From: Bacteroides salyersiae WAL 10018 = DSM 18765 = JCM 12988
Lineage (GTDB): Bacteria; Bacteroidota; Bacteroidia; Bacteroidales; Bacteroidaceae
Length of the DNA stretch: 64,000 nt
Assembly: GCF_000381365.1 (NCBI RefSeq)
Contig: NZ_KB905468.1
Location: forward strand, 232,001 to 296,000
Direction: 5' to 3'
The notes below the pieces were generated by a model. That model worked only from the letters and a program-made list of their open reading frames with translations. It was not told the DNA's origin and searched no databases. Position numbers and translations under genes: made by a program. Shown piece by piece: positions 9,501 through 17,834 of the stretch (the stretch's first letter is position 1; each line of letters begins with the position of its first letter).

Positions 9501-9678
9501 CAGCGTCTTCCACAATCCTGGCACCATTTTTCAACTCCAAGCTTGTATTAGCCTGTCTGTCGATCACGCCTTGTTCAAAGTCATATGAAGCATATAGTTT
9601 ATAATCAGCATAATTTTGTGCAGACAAACATAGCGGCAAAACCAAGGCGAGATATATGAGTATTTTTTTAAAGGTCAT
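6550..9678 (-). CDS. Two LamG domains + GH30 hydrolase + T9SS-like C-terminal domain
   Basis: The 1042-residue protein starts with a signal peptide (1-20, ending LCLSAQN). Two concanavalin-like LamG domains follow (about 28-235 and 246-450), then a GH30 (beta/alpha)8 barrel with attached beta-sandwich (about 455-955). The likely acid/base is Glu634 in SPINEPQ and the likely nucleophile Glu755 in FQTEYSLLD. The barrel resembles bacterial GH30 enzymes near the endo-beta-1,6-galactanase subfamily; that specificity is inference. The last 75 residues (YPNP motif, then beta strands, KIVKK end) look like a type A sorting domain of the type IX secretion system. LamG domains probably bind the polysaccharide. 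It lies 7 nt downstream of a small ORF and is likely transcribed with it and the GH2 gene, divergently from the hybrid regulator. Confidence 0.88.
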   Translation of the reverse strand: MTFKKILIYLALVLPLCLSAQNYADYKLYASYDFEQGVIDRQANTSLELKNGARIVEDAVRGKVLYFSGDKRQHAVMVPAPVMGDTMSLSFWYKRSSRDDSKVSWKQIFEFYNSVDGSNIYFMPVYGFDDSLSGVVCDARTFNSGVWEPLYGPCIDANDAWHHVVLVVHETSWSYYLDGEKVGTKNIFVSLSLMNLTHLFFGMNPNRELHPSTGSIDDINIYHYPLSQSQVSQIYAGEAITEPLGEGPLTFHFDNNLNEEGRRITLDGFKYSFVRDGQRGPAVKIDAGGQLNFSDNILSNGSSTINFLYKKESIGATDDGKYIYQASKDDDNSYGIKIKVDGDAAYLVLETIKNGVKNETVSQEKLESDEWNAISIFYSMTAQNNMRIYQNGKQIIVNAGVETYSLGLNQWSLGSTTDSKSAGGLYDEFVVENYAMRPDGVNEYYKSNLTSLSITVDFANKHQTIRNFGASDAWDADVLGKYWPEEKKNRLAELLFSKEFDNEGNPKGIGLSCWRFNIGSGSAEQGEESKIAGPSKRTECFMNPDGTYNWEKQKGQQWFLKKAVLDYEVEDIVGFMNSPPVYFTKHGYAFNQENGWDYILASDKYDNFASFTADVVEHFDKEGIHFDYISPINEPQYQWGPGGDGWAGQEGSPATDQQIADVTKSMSRVIASRKLTTEVSIAEGGAIGSLIAQIPKFWGNEEPDMKVGGLPNVSYVASGHSYWSDRNPEDMYNSRVHLREVMEATDDKLEYFQTEYSLLDGGYTWGHPGGIVGNFREIECAIALARMLHVDLSVGNATGWHWWTAFSQGKHLGESRFALLETMTTKDMTDGFYNDTKLLYTLGQYSRFVRPGMKRVEVNRSDNLSVIAALRNDMYSAYIDEETNQVIIVAANSKITQSRIELAVENLPVSANSGLEFTPYITSDNDDMRAYPKIKEGETFILPPLSIVTFVSESTVPSSITEEPEEINIHIYPNPIVDEATVNSRNTIRNITVYDVYGKVVYQQAGINDNMCKLFLPGLSAGIYIANIETDEGYRIQKIVKK

Positions 9679-9685
9679 ATTTGTA

Positions 9686-9937
9686 TTAGATATTTATATT
9701 GTTTACTATTTTCACTGACATTATCATATTATCAATATTCTCAGTGTACATAATGCAAATGCCTGTATTCAGGTCAGAAACATCAATTCCCGATTCATTT
9801 TTTTTATTATACAGCTCAGTCTGTTCAATCACAACTCCTTCAATAGAGAAATCTCTATCAGATTTCGGTACAGGACAAATGTCTTTTACAGGAGAAATGC
9901 CGGTCAGTCTCCCCAATAGTGCTAAACTCTTTTTCAT
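9686..9937 (-). CDS. Small unknown protein, first ORF of the GH30-GH2 operon
   Basis: I do not recognise this 83-residue ORF (ATG at 9937, TAA at 9686-9688). It has no signal peptide or membrane segment, one RDFSIEGVVIEQ stretch and a hydrophobic C-terminus with IMSVKIV. It begins about 110 nt downstream of a good -7 box and ends 7 nt before the GH30 start, which suggests cotranscription. It could be a real small protein, a remnant of a longer gene, or a chance frame. Nothing in the sequence gives a function. Confidence 0.4.
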   Translation of the reverse strand: MKKSLALLGRLTGISPVKDICPVPKSDRDFSIEGVVIEQTELYNKKNESGIDVSDLNTGICIMYTENIDNMIMSVKIVNNINI

Positions 9938-10296
9938 ACATATTAAAATTAAAGTGAAACAATTTATTCAAACAAAGCGTTGTCCAAAACAGTTTATCTT
10001 AAATCCAAGATCACCTAATCTCCCTCACCCTCTGTTTTATTATTGCAAATCTATGTATTTAACAGCAAAGCAATAGACCAAAAATCGTGCAACGATAAGC
10101 GCTAAATCGTGCATACAAAATGAATCGGTCTTTCAGAAATCAGATTCATCCCCATCGCGCCCCTGAAACATACCAAATCATTCAAATATAGACAGTGAAT
10201 CGTGCAAAGAAGTTTTTATCATCAGTGAAATAGAAATTAAATAGTATATTTGACGGTCAATAATTAAAGAAGTTAAGTACTTATTTCCAAACACAT
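9938..10296. promoter_or_regulatory. Divergent control region of the carbohydrate locus with three 9-mer repeats
   Basis: This 359-bp intergenic stretch holds no gene. A leftward -7 box (CAAATCTA, 10046-10053) serves the small ORF, GH30 and GH2 genes. A rightward -7 box (TATATTTG, 10245-10252) serves the hybrid regulator. Between them are three exact direct copies of AATCGTGCA at 10083-10091, 10105-10113 and 10198-10206. The first two, 22 bp apart, sit just upstream of the leftward promoter, and the third lies about 40 bp upstream of the rightward box. These positions fit activator binding and autoregulation by the AraC-type DNA-binding domain of the regulator, which is inference. Confidence 0.65.
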
Positions 10297-13200
10297 ATGC
10301 AAATGATGAAAAGCCTGTTGACAAGTCTCGTCCTTATTTTCTCCTCTTTTCTATATTCTCAAAATTATTATGTCAAACAATTGGGAATAGAACAAGGCTT
10401 ATCGAATAACAGTGTTGTAAACATCACTCAGGATAAAGACGGTTTTCTGTGGTTTGCCACCGAGGAAGGGCTCAATAAATTTGACGGAAACCGTTTCATT
10501 AACTATTACAAACACACGAACCATATTAGTGGTAATGAACTTAACAGTATCTATGCCGATCCTACAGAACCGATTATCTGGATAGCAACTCAACGGGCGG
10601 GCATGAATGCATACAATTATGAAAAAGATGAATTAACCGTATTTACACATGACGACTCCAATCCTAATAGCCTCATCACAAACGACGTTACACATATCTC
10701 ACCAGCAAGTGACGGCAATTTATGGCTCAGTACTTATCATAGGGGAATAGAATACTTCAATAAGAACACCGGAGAATTTACTCATTACAATACCACGACT
10801 TTGCCCAATTTACCATCCAACAATGTTTGGACGGTAGTAGAAGACGGCAATGGAAAAATATACATTGGCCACGTAGAACATGGAATGAGTATTGTTTCAT
10901 TGAAAACCAAACGTGTAAAGAATTTCAAGTATAATCCCGACAATAAAAACGGTATACCCGGAAATCATGTTCACTGCATATACAAAGATAGTACCGACAA
11001 TATATGGATAGGAACTGAAAGGGGAGCTGCTTTATTCGACACCCAAACAGAACAATTTTTCTCCATAAATCAAATAGCTAATATTCCCTCAACGTCTACA
11101 GTTTTCGATATCCGGCAAATGGATAATAAAAAAATCTGGATGGCCACCGAACTAAACGGTATCTTTATCGTAGATATCAAGCAACAATTATTCCTCCCGC
11201 AAAATCAGTTTAATCTAGAACATCTCACAGTGGGAAGCAATAATTATAGTTTATCCAATCCGACAGCGAGGTGTTTATTTCAAGATTCTTTCAAAAACAT
11301 CTGGATAGGCACCTATGGGGGCGGTATTAATTTTATAGGCCACACTCCGCCTTTTTTCAAAAGCCACAGCTATTCTCCAATTAAAGATTATAAAAACAGT
11401 CTTAGTAATCGGGTCGTATTGAGTTTATGTACAGACAAAGACAATAAGTTATGGATCGGTACTGACGGAGGGGGAATCAATGTCTTTGAAAAAGACAATC
11501 GCACGGTCATCTATAACGAAGAAAATGGGAAACTGAGCCATAATTCTATTATAAGCGAATATTGCGATTCTCAAAACAATATATGGATAGGAACCTTCAT
11601 GGGTGGTGTAGATATCTACGATTATAATAAAAAAAACTTTTCCCATGCCAGCCTTAAAGAGATTTCTTCCTGTGACGCCCGTTGTTTTTATGAAGACAAC
11701 AAAAACAATATGTGGATAGGAACCAGTTCGGGAATATTTATTGTTAACACTCAAACTTATGAAAACATAATGCATTATACCACTGAGAATTCTTCTCTTC
11801 CAGAAAATACCATACGCAGCCTCATTCAAGATACAAAAGGAAGAATCTGGATAGGTACCTTCGGACAAGGATTATCCATCCTCACCAACGAAATGAAATC
11901 CATCTGTCATTTCAATGAATACAACGGCTTCTGTTCCAATAGCATAAATTATATTTTCAGAGACTCTGAGAGTAGAATCTGGATAGCGACAGGCGATGGA
12001 TTAGTCTGTTTCCCAGCCAATAAAATTCACGAATACAAAGTTTATAACCGGCAAGACGGCATTTATAACTCCTATATTCGTGCCATTACCGAAGATGGTG
12101 AGGGTAACATCTGGTTTAGCACCAATGCAGGTATCAGTTGCTATATCACGGCAACCGGACAATTCATAAACTACAACTATTTCGACAAAACGCCAATAGG
12201 CAATTTCTCCAGCGCAGCCGTAACAAAAGATGAAAATGGTATCATTTATTTCGGCTCAATAAATGGTGCCCGCTATTTTGATCCGGTTACCGTATTAAGT
12301 AACCGTGAGGTATCTCCTGTCATCATCACCGAGATGAAAATATTCGAAGAACAATCCGCACATAAAGATAATAACACTATAAACTTTTATGGCCAAAACA
12401 ATGAAACCATACAACTAACTTACAAACAAAACACTTTTAATCTGGCATATAGCGTTCTTGATTATTCTCAAGCTAATTGGATAGATTACGCATACCGTTT
12501 GAAAGGTTTTGATGACTCATGGTACACCGTCAACGAAAATACGGTAATGTTCCACAACATTCCACCGGGAGAGTATGAATTTCAAGTGAAAACACGGATA
12601 CATAATCAGAAATGGTCTGGCGAGATCAATATTCTTCCTATTCACATTACTCCCCCCATCTGGCTATCATGGTGGGCAAAAGTGCTTTATTTTATTCTCG
12701 CAGGATATATCATTTTCTATCTTCTTAATCTTTATAAGAAAAAAGTAGATATGCAAAGTTTTTATGAACTGGAAAAGAAGAATCATGAACAGGAACAGGA
12801 ACTTAACAACGAACGTTTACGCTTTTATACCAATATCACTCATGAATTACGCACCCCGTTAACCCTAATTCTGGGACCACTGGAAGATTTTCAGGAAGAC
12901 AAAGAACTGCTTCCACATCAACGTAAGAAAATATCTATCATTCACAACAGTGCTATTCGGCTTTTAAACCTGATTAATCAGATACTTGAATTCCGTAAAA
13001 CAGAGACGCAAAATAAAAAACTTTGTGTGAGTAAAGACAATCTTGCTGCACTGGTTACAGAGGTCAGTCTGAGATATAAAGAACTGAACTTGAATAAAGA
13101 AGTTGAATTTAACATAACAATTAAGCCTGAACCGCTTTCGCTCTATTTCGACAGAGAAATAGTAACTATGATACTTGATAACCTAATTTCCAATGCCGCC

Positions 13201-14379
13201 AAATATACTGAAAAAGGTTATATCAATATCTCACTCTATACTACCCGAAAAAATGATACGGACTATGTAGAAATCAAAGTTTCTGATACGGGGCAAGGTA
13301 TATCCGCAGATGAATTACCACATATTTTCGAAAGATATTATCAGGCCAGAAGTGACCGCCAGGCATCGGGTACCGGTATCGGCTTAGCATTAGTTAAAAA
13401 CCTTGCCAAACTACATCAAGGAGAAATATATGCAGAAAGCGTTCCGGGTGAAGGGAGCAGCTTCTACTTTTCTCTTATTATGCATAACATATACCCCAAT
13501 GCCCTACATACAGATTCTGGTGAAAAGGCCCCGAAAGGCAATACGGAAATAGAATCGGCAGAGGTAGTGCCCACTGATGATATTCCTTGCGAAAAACCAA
13601 TCTTGCTGGTGGTAGAAGACAATTCTGATATATGCGAATATATATCAGAATCATTCTCCGACTCATTTGATGTAGTAACCGCAAGCGAAGGAGAAGCCGG
13701 TTGCCGTGCCGCCATCGCACATATCCCCGACATTATAGTAACGGATATCATGATGGCCGGAATGAACGGTATCACTTTCTGTAAAATCATAAAAGAAGAT
13801 GTACGTACAAGTCATATCCCAGTCATAATGCTTACCGCAAAAGACTCTTTGCAGAATAAAGAGGAAGGTTATCAGGCAGGTGCCGACTCTTATCTGACAA
13901 AACCATTTAGTGCAAGTTTATTGAGAAGCCGTATCTACAACTTATTGGAATCCCGCAGAAAATTAGCCAATCAGTTTAACTCCAACTTAAATATAAATTC
14001 TGATAAATGTATAATGCTCCATGAGTCTCTGAACCGACTGGATGACGAGTTCATACAAAAGATAACGCAAATCATTGAAGATAATCTGCAATCGGAAAAA
14101 ATAGACGTAGCCTATCTATCAGACAAACTATGCATGAGCAAATCTACTCTCTACCGAAAAGTGAAAGCCTTGACCGGAATTTCAACAAATGAATATGTAC
14201 GGAAAATAAAAATGAAGAATGCAGAAAAATTGATACTGGAAGGTAGATATACCATTTCTGAAATAGCTTTCAAGGTGGGAGTAAACAGTCCGGTCTATTT
14301 CAGGCAATGTTTTAAAGAGGAATTCGGAATATCGCCATCGGAATACTTAAAAGGATTGAAAGGAGAAGAAACAGTTTAG
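10297..14379 (+). CDS. Hybrid two-component system regulator (HTCS)
   Basis: The 1360-residue protein combines sensor, kinase, receiver and transcription factor. A signal segment (1-22) precedes a periplasmic sensor made of repeated two-component propeller blades (many IWIGT repeats, about 25-680) and a Y_Y_Y domain (about 700-785). One membrane segment lies at about 793-815. The HisKA domain carries His849 in NITHELRTPL; the HATPase domain has the N-box DNLISNAAKYTE and the G-box GTGIGLALVKN. The receiver domain has phospho-acceptor Asp1150 in VTDIMMAGMNG. A C-terminal AraC-type helix-turn-helix occupies about 1255-1355. HTCS proteins bind oligosaccharide breakdown products in the periplasm and activate adjacent polysaccharide genes. 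It is divergent from the GH30-GH2 genes, its probable targets. Length and architecture are standard. Confidence 0.95.
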   Translation: MQMMKSLLTSLVLIFSSFLYSQNYYVKQLGIEQGLSNNSVVNITQDKDGFLWFATEEGLNKFDGNRFINYYKHTNHISGNELNSIYADPTEPIIWIATQRAGMNAYNYEKDELTVFTHDDSNPNSLITNDVTHISPASDGNLWLSTYHRGIEYFNKNTGEFTHYNTTTLPNLPSNNVWTVVEDGNGKIYIGHVEHGMSIVSLKTKRVKNFKYNPDNKNGIPGNHVHCIYKDSTDNIWIGTERGAALFDTQTEQFFSINQIANIPSTSTVFDIRQMDNKKIWMATELNGIFIVDIKQQLFLPQNQFNLEHLTVGSNNYSLSNPTARCLFQDSFKNIWIGTYGGGINFIGHTPPFFKSHSYSPIKDYKNSLSNRVVLSLCTDKDNKLWIGTDGGGINVFEKDNRTVIYNEENGKLSHNSIISEYCDSQNNIWIGTFMGGVDIYDYNKKNFSHASLKEISSCDARCFYEDNKNNMWIGTSSGIFIVNTQTYENIMHYTTENSSLPENTIRSLIQDTKGRIWIGTFGQGLSILTNEMKSICHFNEYNGFCSNSINYIFRDSESRIWIATGDGLVCFPANKIHEYKVYNRQDGIYNSYIRAITEDGEGNIWFSTNAGISCYITATGQFINYNYFDKTPIGNFSSAAVTKDENGIIYFGSINGARYFDPVTVLSNREVSPVIITEMKIFEEQSAHKDNNTINFYGQNNETIQLTYKQNTFNLAYSVLDYSQANWIDYAYRLKGFDDSWYTVNENTVMFHNIPPGEYEFQVKTRIHNQKWSGEINILPIHITPPIWLSWWAKVLYFILAGYIIFYLLNLYKKKVDMQSFYELEKKNHEQEQELNNERLRFYTNITHELRTPLTLILGPLEDFQEDKELLPHQRKKISIIHNSAIRLLNLINQILEFRKTETQNKKLCVSKDNLAALVTEVSLRYKELNLNKEVEFNITIKPEPLSLYFDREIVTMILDNLISNAAKYTEKGYINISLYTTRKNDTDYVEIKVSDTGQGISADELPHIFERYYQARSDRQASGTGIGLALVKNLAKLHQGEIYAESVPGEGSSFYFSLIMHNIYPNALHTDSGEKAPKGNTEIESAEVVPTDDIPCEKPILLVVEDNSDICEYISESFSDSFDVVTASEGEAGCRAAIAHIPDIIVTDIMMAGMNGITFCKIIKEDVRTSHIPVIMLTAKDSLQNKEEGYQAGADSYLTKPFSASLLRSRIYNLLESRRKLANQFNSNLNINSDKCIMLHESLNRLDDEFIQKITQIIEDNLQSEKIDVAYLSDKLCMSKSTLYRKVKALTGISTNEYVRKIKMKNAEKLILEGRYTISEIAFKVGVNSPVYFRQCFKEEFGISPSEYLKGLKGEETV

Positions 14380-14420
14380 AGCCTGAACAATTCATAACCA
14401 ACAGTAAATAAATGGTTATT

Positions 14421-14468
14421 AAGTAGTTAAGTAGTAAGCAGTTAAGTAGTTAAGTAGTAAGCAAGTAG
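14421..14468. repeat. Tandem repeat with 23-bp period downstream of the HTCS gene
   Basis: A 20-bp word starting AAGTAGTTAAGTAG occurs twice without mismatch at 14421-14440 and 14444-14463, followed by a partial AAGTAG. It belongs to the noncoding stretch between the HTCS and hemW genes. Confidence 0.75.
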
Positions 14469-14619
14469 GAAAGAATAAAAGCTTTCTACCTACCAACAGG
14501 AAGTTTATACCGAATGATAAGAGATTTTTCTTCCAATACCTTATCCACAATAAATGTACTAAATTACAGCGTTCACATAAATAAGCAGAAGCGATAACCG
14601 GTTTCTGAACCTAAAGTCT

Positions 14620-14627
14620 TACATTTG
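14620..14627 (+). promoter_or_regulatory. Candidate -7 element for hemW and the ECF operon
   Basis: TACATTTG matches TAnnTTTG exactly, 25 nt upstream of the hemW ATG. No obvious -33 TTTG is visible. Confidence 0.5.
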
Positions 14628-14652
14628 CAAAAGTAAACAACATAACCGGATT

Positions 14653-15786
14653 ATGGCAGGTATCTACATTCATATCCCTTTTTGTAAAACCCGTTGTATT
14701 TATTGTGATTTCTATTCCACTACCCTCAGTGAATTCAAAGGACGATATATCCAAACCCTTTGCCGGGAATTGGAAATACGCCGGGACTATCTGCAAGGTG
14801 CCCCCATCGAGACAATTTATTTAGGAGGAGGTACTCCATCGCAACTAACACAAGAAGACTTCTTACAGATTTTCGAAACAATCGAAAGAGTTTATGGTAT
14901 GAAGCAGGTACGCGAGATTACCCTTGAAGCCAATCCCGACGACCTTACTCCGGAGTATACACGGATGCTTGCCACCCTGCCTTTCAACCGTATCAGCATG
15001 GGGATACAGACTTTCAATGAGAAAACTTTGCAATTGCTTAAGCGACGTCACACCGCCCCGCAAGCCATCGCAGCCGTAGAGCATTGCAGGAAAGCAGGGT
15101 TCCAAAATATAAGTATCGACCTCATCTACGGACTCCCCGGAGAAACAGCAGAAAGTTGGAAATACGATCTGAAGCAGGCTATCGCCTTGAATGTGGAACA
15201 TATATCGGCCTATCATCTGATATATGAGGAAGGTACCCCCATGTATAATATGTTACAGCAGCATCGTATCAGCGAAGTAGACGAGGAAAGCAGTGTCGGG
15301 TTCTTTTCCGAACTTATTGACCAATTAACGACCGCCGGATATGAGCATTACGAAATATCCAATTTCAGCCGCCCCGGATATCACTCGCAGCATAATACGG
15401 CATATTGGAAAAACATTCCTTATTTAGGCTGCGGACCGTCAGCGCACTCTTTCAACCGCCAGGAACGAGAATGGAACATAGCTTCACTGAATGATTATAT
15501 AAACGGCATAGAAAACGGGAAACGAATTTACGAGACGGAAGATCTGAACACAGTGACACGATACAATGAGTTTATCATTACCTCATTACGCACTTGTTGG
15601 GGCATTCCTCTCGCGAAACTAAAAGAAGAATTCGGTACCGGATTGTGGCAATATTGCCTCGACTCGGCTGCCTTATCCCTTAAAAACGGGAAGTTAATCG
15701 AGAAAGACAATGCCTTGCGCCTTACGCGGGAAGGGATATTCATATCCGACAGTATCATGAGCGACCTGCTCAAAATAGAGGAGTAG
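14653..15786 (+). CDS. hemW: Radical SAM protein HemW (heme chaperone-like, coproporphyrinogen oxidase family)
   Basis: This 377-residue protein carries the radical SAM cysteine motif CKTRCIYC (11-18) at its N-terminus. It also has GGGTPS (about 57-62), the SIDLIYGLPGET block, and the C-terminal HemW domain with NTAYWKNIPYLGCG. HemW proteins bind heme and are now viewed as heme chaperones rather than oxygen-independent coproporphyrinogen oxidases. The aromatic residue plus fourth cysteine seen in HemN (CYFCGC type) is absent, which favours HemW. The ATG at 14653 follows a -7 box closely. The ECF sigma gene starts 8 nt after the stop, so the two are probably cotranscribed. Confidence 0.9.
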   Translation: MAGIYIHIPFCKTRCIYCDFYSTTLSEFKGRYIQTLCRELEIRRDYLQGAPIETIYLGGGTPSQLTQEDFLQIFETIERVYGMKQVREITLEANPDDLTPEYTRMLATLPFNRISMGIQTFNEKTLQLLKRRHTAPQAIAAVEHCRKAGFQNISIDLIYGLPGETAESWKYDLKQAIALNVEHISAYHLIYEEGTPMYNMLQQHRISEVDEESSVGFFSELIDQLTTAGYEHYEISNFSRPGYHSQHNTAYWKNIPYLGCGPSAHSFNRQEREWNIASLNDYINGIENGKRIYETEDLNTVTRYNEFIITSLRTCWGIPLAKLKEEFGTGLWQYCLDSAALSLKNGKLIEKDNALRLTREGIFISDSIMSDLLKIEE

Positions 15787-15794
15787 AAAGAGCC

Positions 15795-16349
15795 ATGACC
15801 GAATCCGAAGTACGAAAGCTATTGCGACAAATGAAGGAATGGGACTCTCAGACCGCATTCCGCAAATTCTACGATTTAACCTACGACCGCCTGTTTCGTA
15901 TTGCCTACTATTACGTAAAACGGGAGGAATGGTCACAGGAAATCGTACTCGATATTTTCCTAAAACTTTGGGAGCAACGCAACACATTGCCCGAAGTCAG
16001 AAATATTGAAGACTATTGCTTTGTTATCACCAAGAATGCTTCCCTCAACTATCTGGAGAAGGAAATGCGCCGAAGTGCTTATACCGACAACGAACTTCCC
16101 GAATCGCCGGAAAGCGACTATAGCCCCGAAGACGAACTTATCAGCGAAGAGTTGTTCGCCCGCTATGTAAAAGCATTGGACCGTCTGCCTGAGCGTTGCC
16201 GGGAGGTATTTATCCGCATACGGGAAGAAAAACAGAGCTATGCACAAGTGGCCGAAGAATTAGGTATCAGTACTAAAACAGTAGATGCCCAATTGCAGAA
16301 AGCCACCGGGCGATTGAAAGAGATGATTATGTCTGTCGAAATAGATTAA
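15795..16349 (+). CDS. ECF-type RNA polymerase sigma factor (Bacteroidetes FecI-like)
   Basis: The 184-residue protein has region 2 (about 22-90, with FRKFYDLTYDRLFRIAYYYV) and region 4 (about 120-175, with LPERCREVFIRIRE and a helix-turn-helix at SYAQVAEELGISTKTVDAQL). It directs RNA polymerase to a small regulon, typically the adjacent receptor genes, when the anti-sigma factor releases it. It sits 8 nt after hemW and is followed by a lipoprotein and a FecR-like anti-sigma gene, the usual cell-surface signalling arrangement of Bacteroides. It belongs to the sigma-70 family expansion common in Bacteroidetes. Confidence 0.92.
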   Translation: MTESEVRKLLRQMKEWDSQTAFRKFYDLTYDRLFRIAYYYVKREEWSQEIVLDIFLKLWEQRNTLPEVRNIEDYCFVITKNASLNYLEKEMRRSAYTDNELPESPESDYSPEDELISEELFARYVKALDRLPERCREVFIRIREEKQSYAQVAEELGISTKTVDAQLQKATGRLKEMIMSVEID

Positions 16350-16436
16350 CATTTATTTAGAGATAAAGGATAGGGAATTATCATCGTCCCACTGTCTTTA
16401 TCAATGAACAATGTTTATTATTTATTAGACTAACGT

Positions 16437-16862
16437 ATGAAACGATTCTATTTTCAAACAACCGTAGCGTTGTTAGTAAGCCTCTTATTATTGGCATGTG
16501 ATGACAAAAACAAGAACTACCCTACCGACTATGTAGGCTTCGAGCATTCTATGCAATCTCACTTCTACAGCAAAAGTGACAAAGAAGAAACAATAGAAGT
16601 AAAAGTGATTGCCGTTGATAAAAAGAAAGAGGATAGAGAAGTTAAATTAAGTATCAACCGGTCTGCTATACCGGGAATAGGCGTGGTGTGCAAGCTAAAT
16701 AATGACCGGTTAATAATAAAAGCCGGAAAGAAAGAAGCCAAAGCCACTATCACACTTTTTCCGGGAAAGGCCATTAAAGGGGAAATCATCCAGATAGTCT
16801 GTACACCTTTATGGGAAGGCGGACAAACATCAAAAATGTCTATCGAGCTGATACCCAAATAG
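16437..16862 (+). CDS. Small lipoprotein of the ECF/TonB locus
   Basis: This 141-residue protein has a lipoprotein signal (hydrophobic core, then lipobox LLLAC with Cys21) and a charged mature part. The rest looks like one beta-sandwich: a strand pattern such as ETIEVKVIAVDKK and a Calx-beta-like RLIIKAGKKEAKATITL segment. I do not recognise a named family with certainty; DUF4843 is one possibility. It lies between the sigma and anti-sigma genes, 6 nt before the latter, so it is likely part of the same surface system, perhaps a partner of the TonB receptor or DUF4249 protein. Confidence 0.7.
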   Translation: MKRFYFQTTVALLVSLLLLACDDKNKNYPTDYVGFEHSMQSHFYSKSDKEETIEVKVIAVDKKKEDREVKLSINRSAIPGIGVVCKLNNDRLIIKAGKKEAKATITLFPGKAIKGEIIQIVCTPLWEGGQTSKMSIELIPK

Positions 16863-16868
16863 AAAACA

Positions 16869-17744
16869 ATGAAATATACAGCAACAGAAGCAGAAAAAAT
16901 ACTGGAAAAGCTCATCGCCTCCACCCGTTCGCCCAGAGGACGCTTTTCGGCAGAAAAAAGTTACGCATTGCTAAAAAAACGGCTTCCGCAAAAAGAACAA
17001 CGCATGTTGAGCATGCGTAAAGTGCGCGTTTTCGCAATAGCTGCCACCGTGGCATTATTCTGTACAATGGGATGGGTCGTCTATGAATACATGCTCCCGG
17101 TCGGCCTGTATACGATCTCCACTCTGACCGAATGCAAAAACGTAAAACTGCCGGATGGAACAGAAGTGACTTTAAACCATTTTTCTTCACTCACTTATCC
17201 GGAACGTTTTCGCGGCAAACATCGTAAAGTGACGCTAAAAGGTGAAGGCTATTTCGAAGTGAGCAAAAGCAAAGAGCACCCGTTCATCGTGCAAGCCGAA
17301 GCTGTCAAAGTACGGGTATTGGGCACACACTTCAATATTGAAGCCTACCCCGGTGATCCGGAAGTAAAGACAACTCTTTTCGAAGGATCCGTTGCCGTAA
17401 GCACCGCCAGTCATCCGGAAGGCATCGTACTACGTCCCAACGAGAGCGCCATATATAATAAGAAGAAAGAAAGTCTGACCCGTGAAGCAGAGAAGAATGT
17501 TTCTGAAGAAATCGCATGGCAAAACGGTATATTCATTTTCAATCATCTCCCTCTGCAGGAAATCGTACGGGAGTTGAGCAACTCATTCGGAGTAAAAATA
17601 AAGATAGAAAATGAGAAGCTGCGCAACTACCGGCTTACTGCCAAATTTACCGATGGAGAAAGCCTGGAAGACATTCTGTATCTGTTGCAACAAGGAAGGG
17701 ATTTCAAATATAAACAAACCGATAAAGGAATAACAATCAATTGA
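16869..17744 (+). CDS. FecR-type anti-sigma factor
   Basis: The 291-residue protein has a short cytoplasmic region (1-48), one membrane segment (about 52-75) and a periplasmic FecR domain (about 100-195) with the family signature KLPDGTEVTLNHFSSLTYPE. A C-terminal DUF4974 domain (about 215-290) contains LPLQEIVRELSNSFGVKI. FecR proteins hold the ECF sigma factor inactive and receive a signal from the STN domain of the outer-membrane receptor through their periplasmic part. The preceding sigma gene and the following STN-containing receptor are the expected partners. Length is within the family range. Confidence 0.93.
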   Translation: MKYTATEAEKILEKLIASTRSPRGRFSAEKSYALLKKRLPQKEQRMLSMRKVRVFAIAATVALFCTMGWVVYEYMLPVGLYTISTLTECKNVKLPDGTEVTLNHFSSLTYPERFRGKHRKVTLKGEGYFEVSKSKEHPFIVQAEAVKVRVLGTHFNIEAYPGDPEVKTTLFEGSVAVSTASHPEGIVLRPNESAIYNKKKESLTREAEKNVSEEIAWQNGIFIFNHLPLQEIVRELSNSFGVKIKIENEKLRNYRLTAKFTDGESLEDILYLLQQGRDFKYKQTDKGITIN

Positions 17745-17834
17745 TGTGCCACCGGATCATGGTAATATCACACCAGACATCCCGACCGGCACATGAATGC
17801 ACGGACTTATAAAACAAGCCACTCACAAGAAAAT

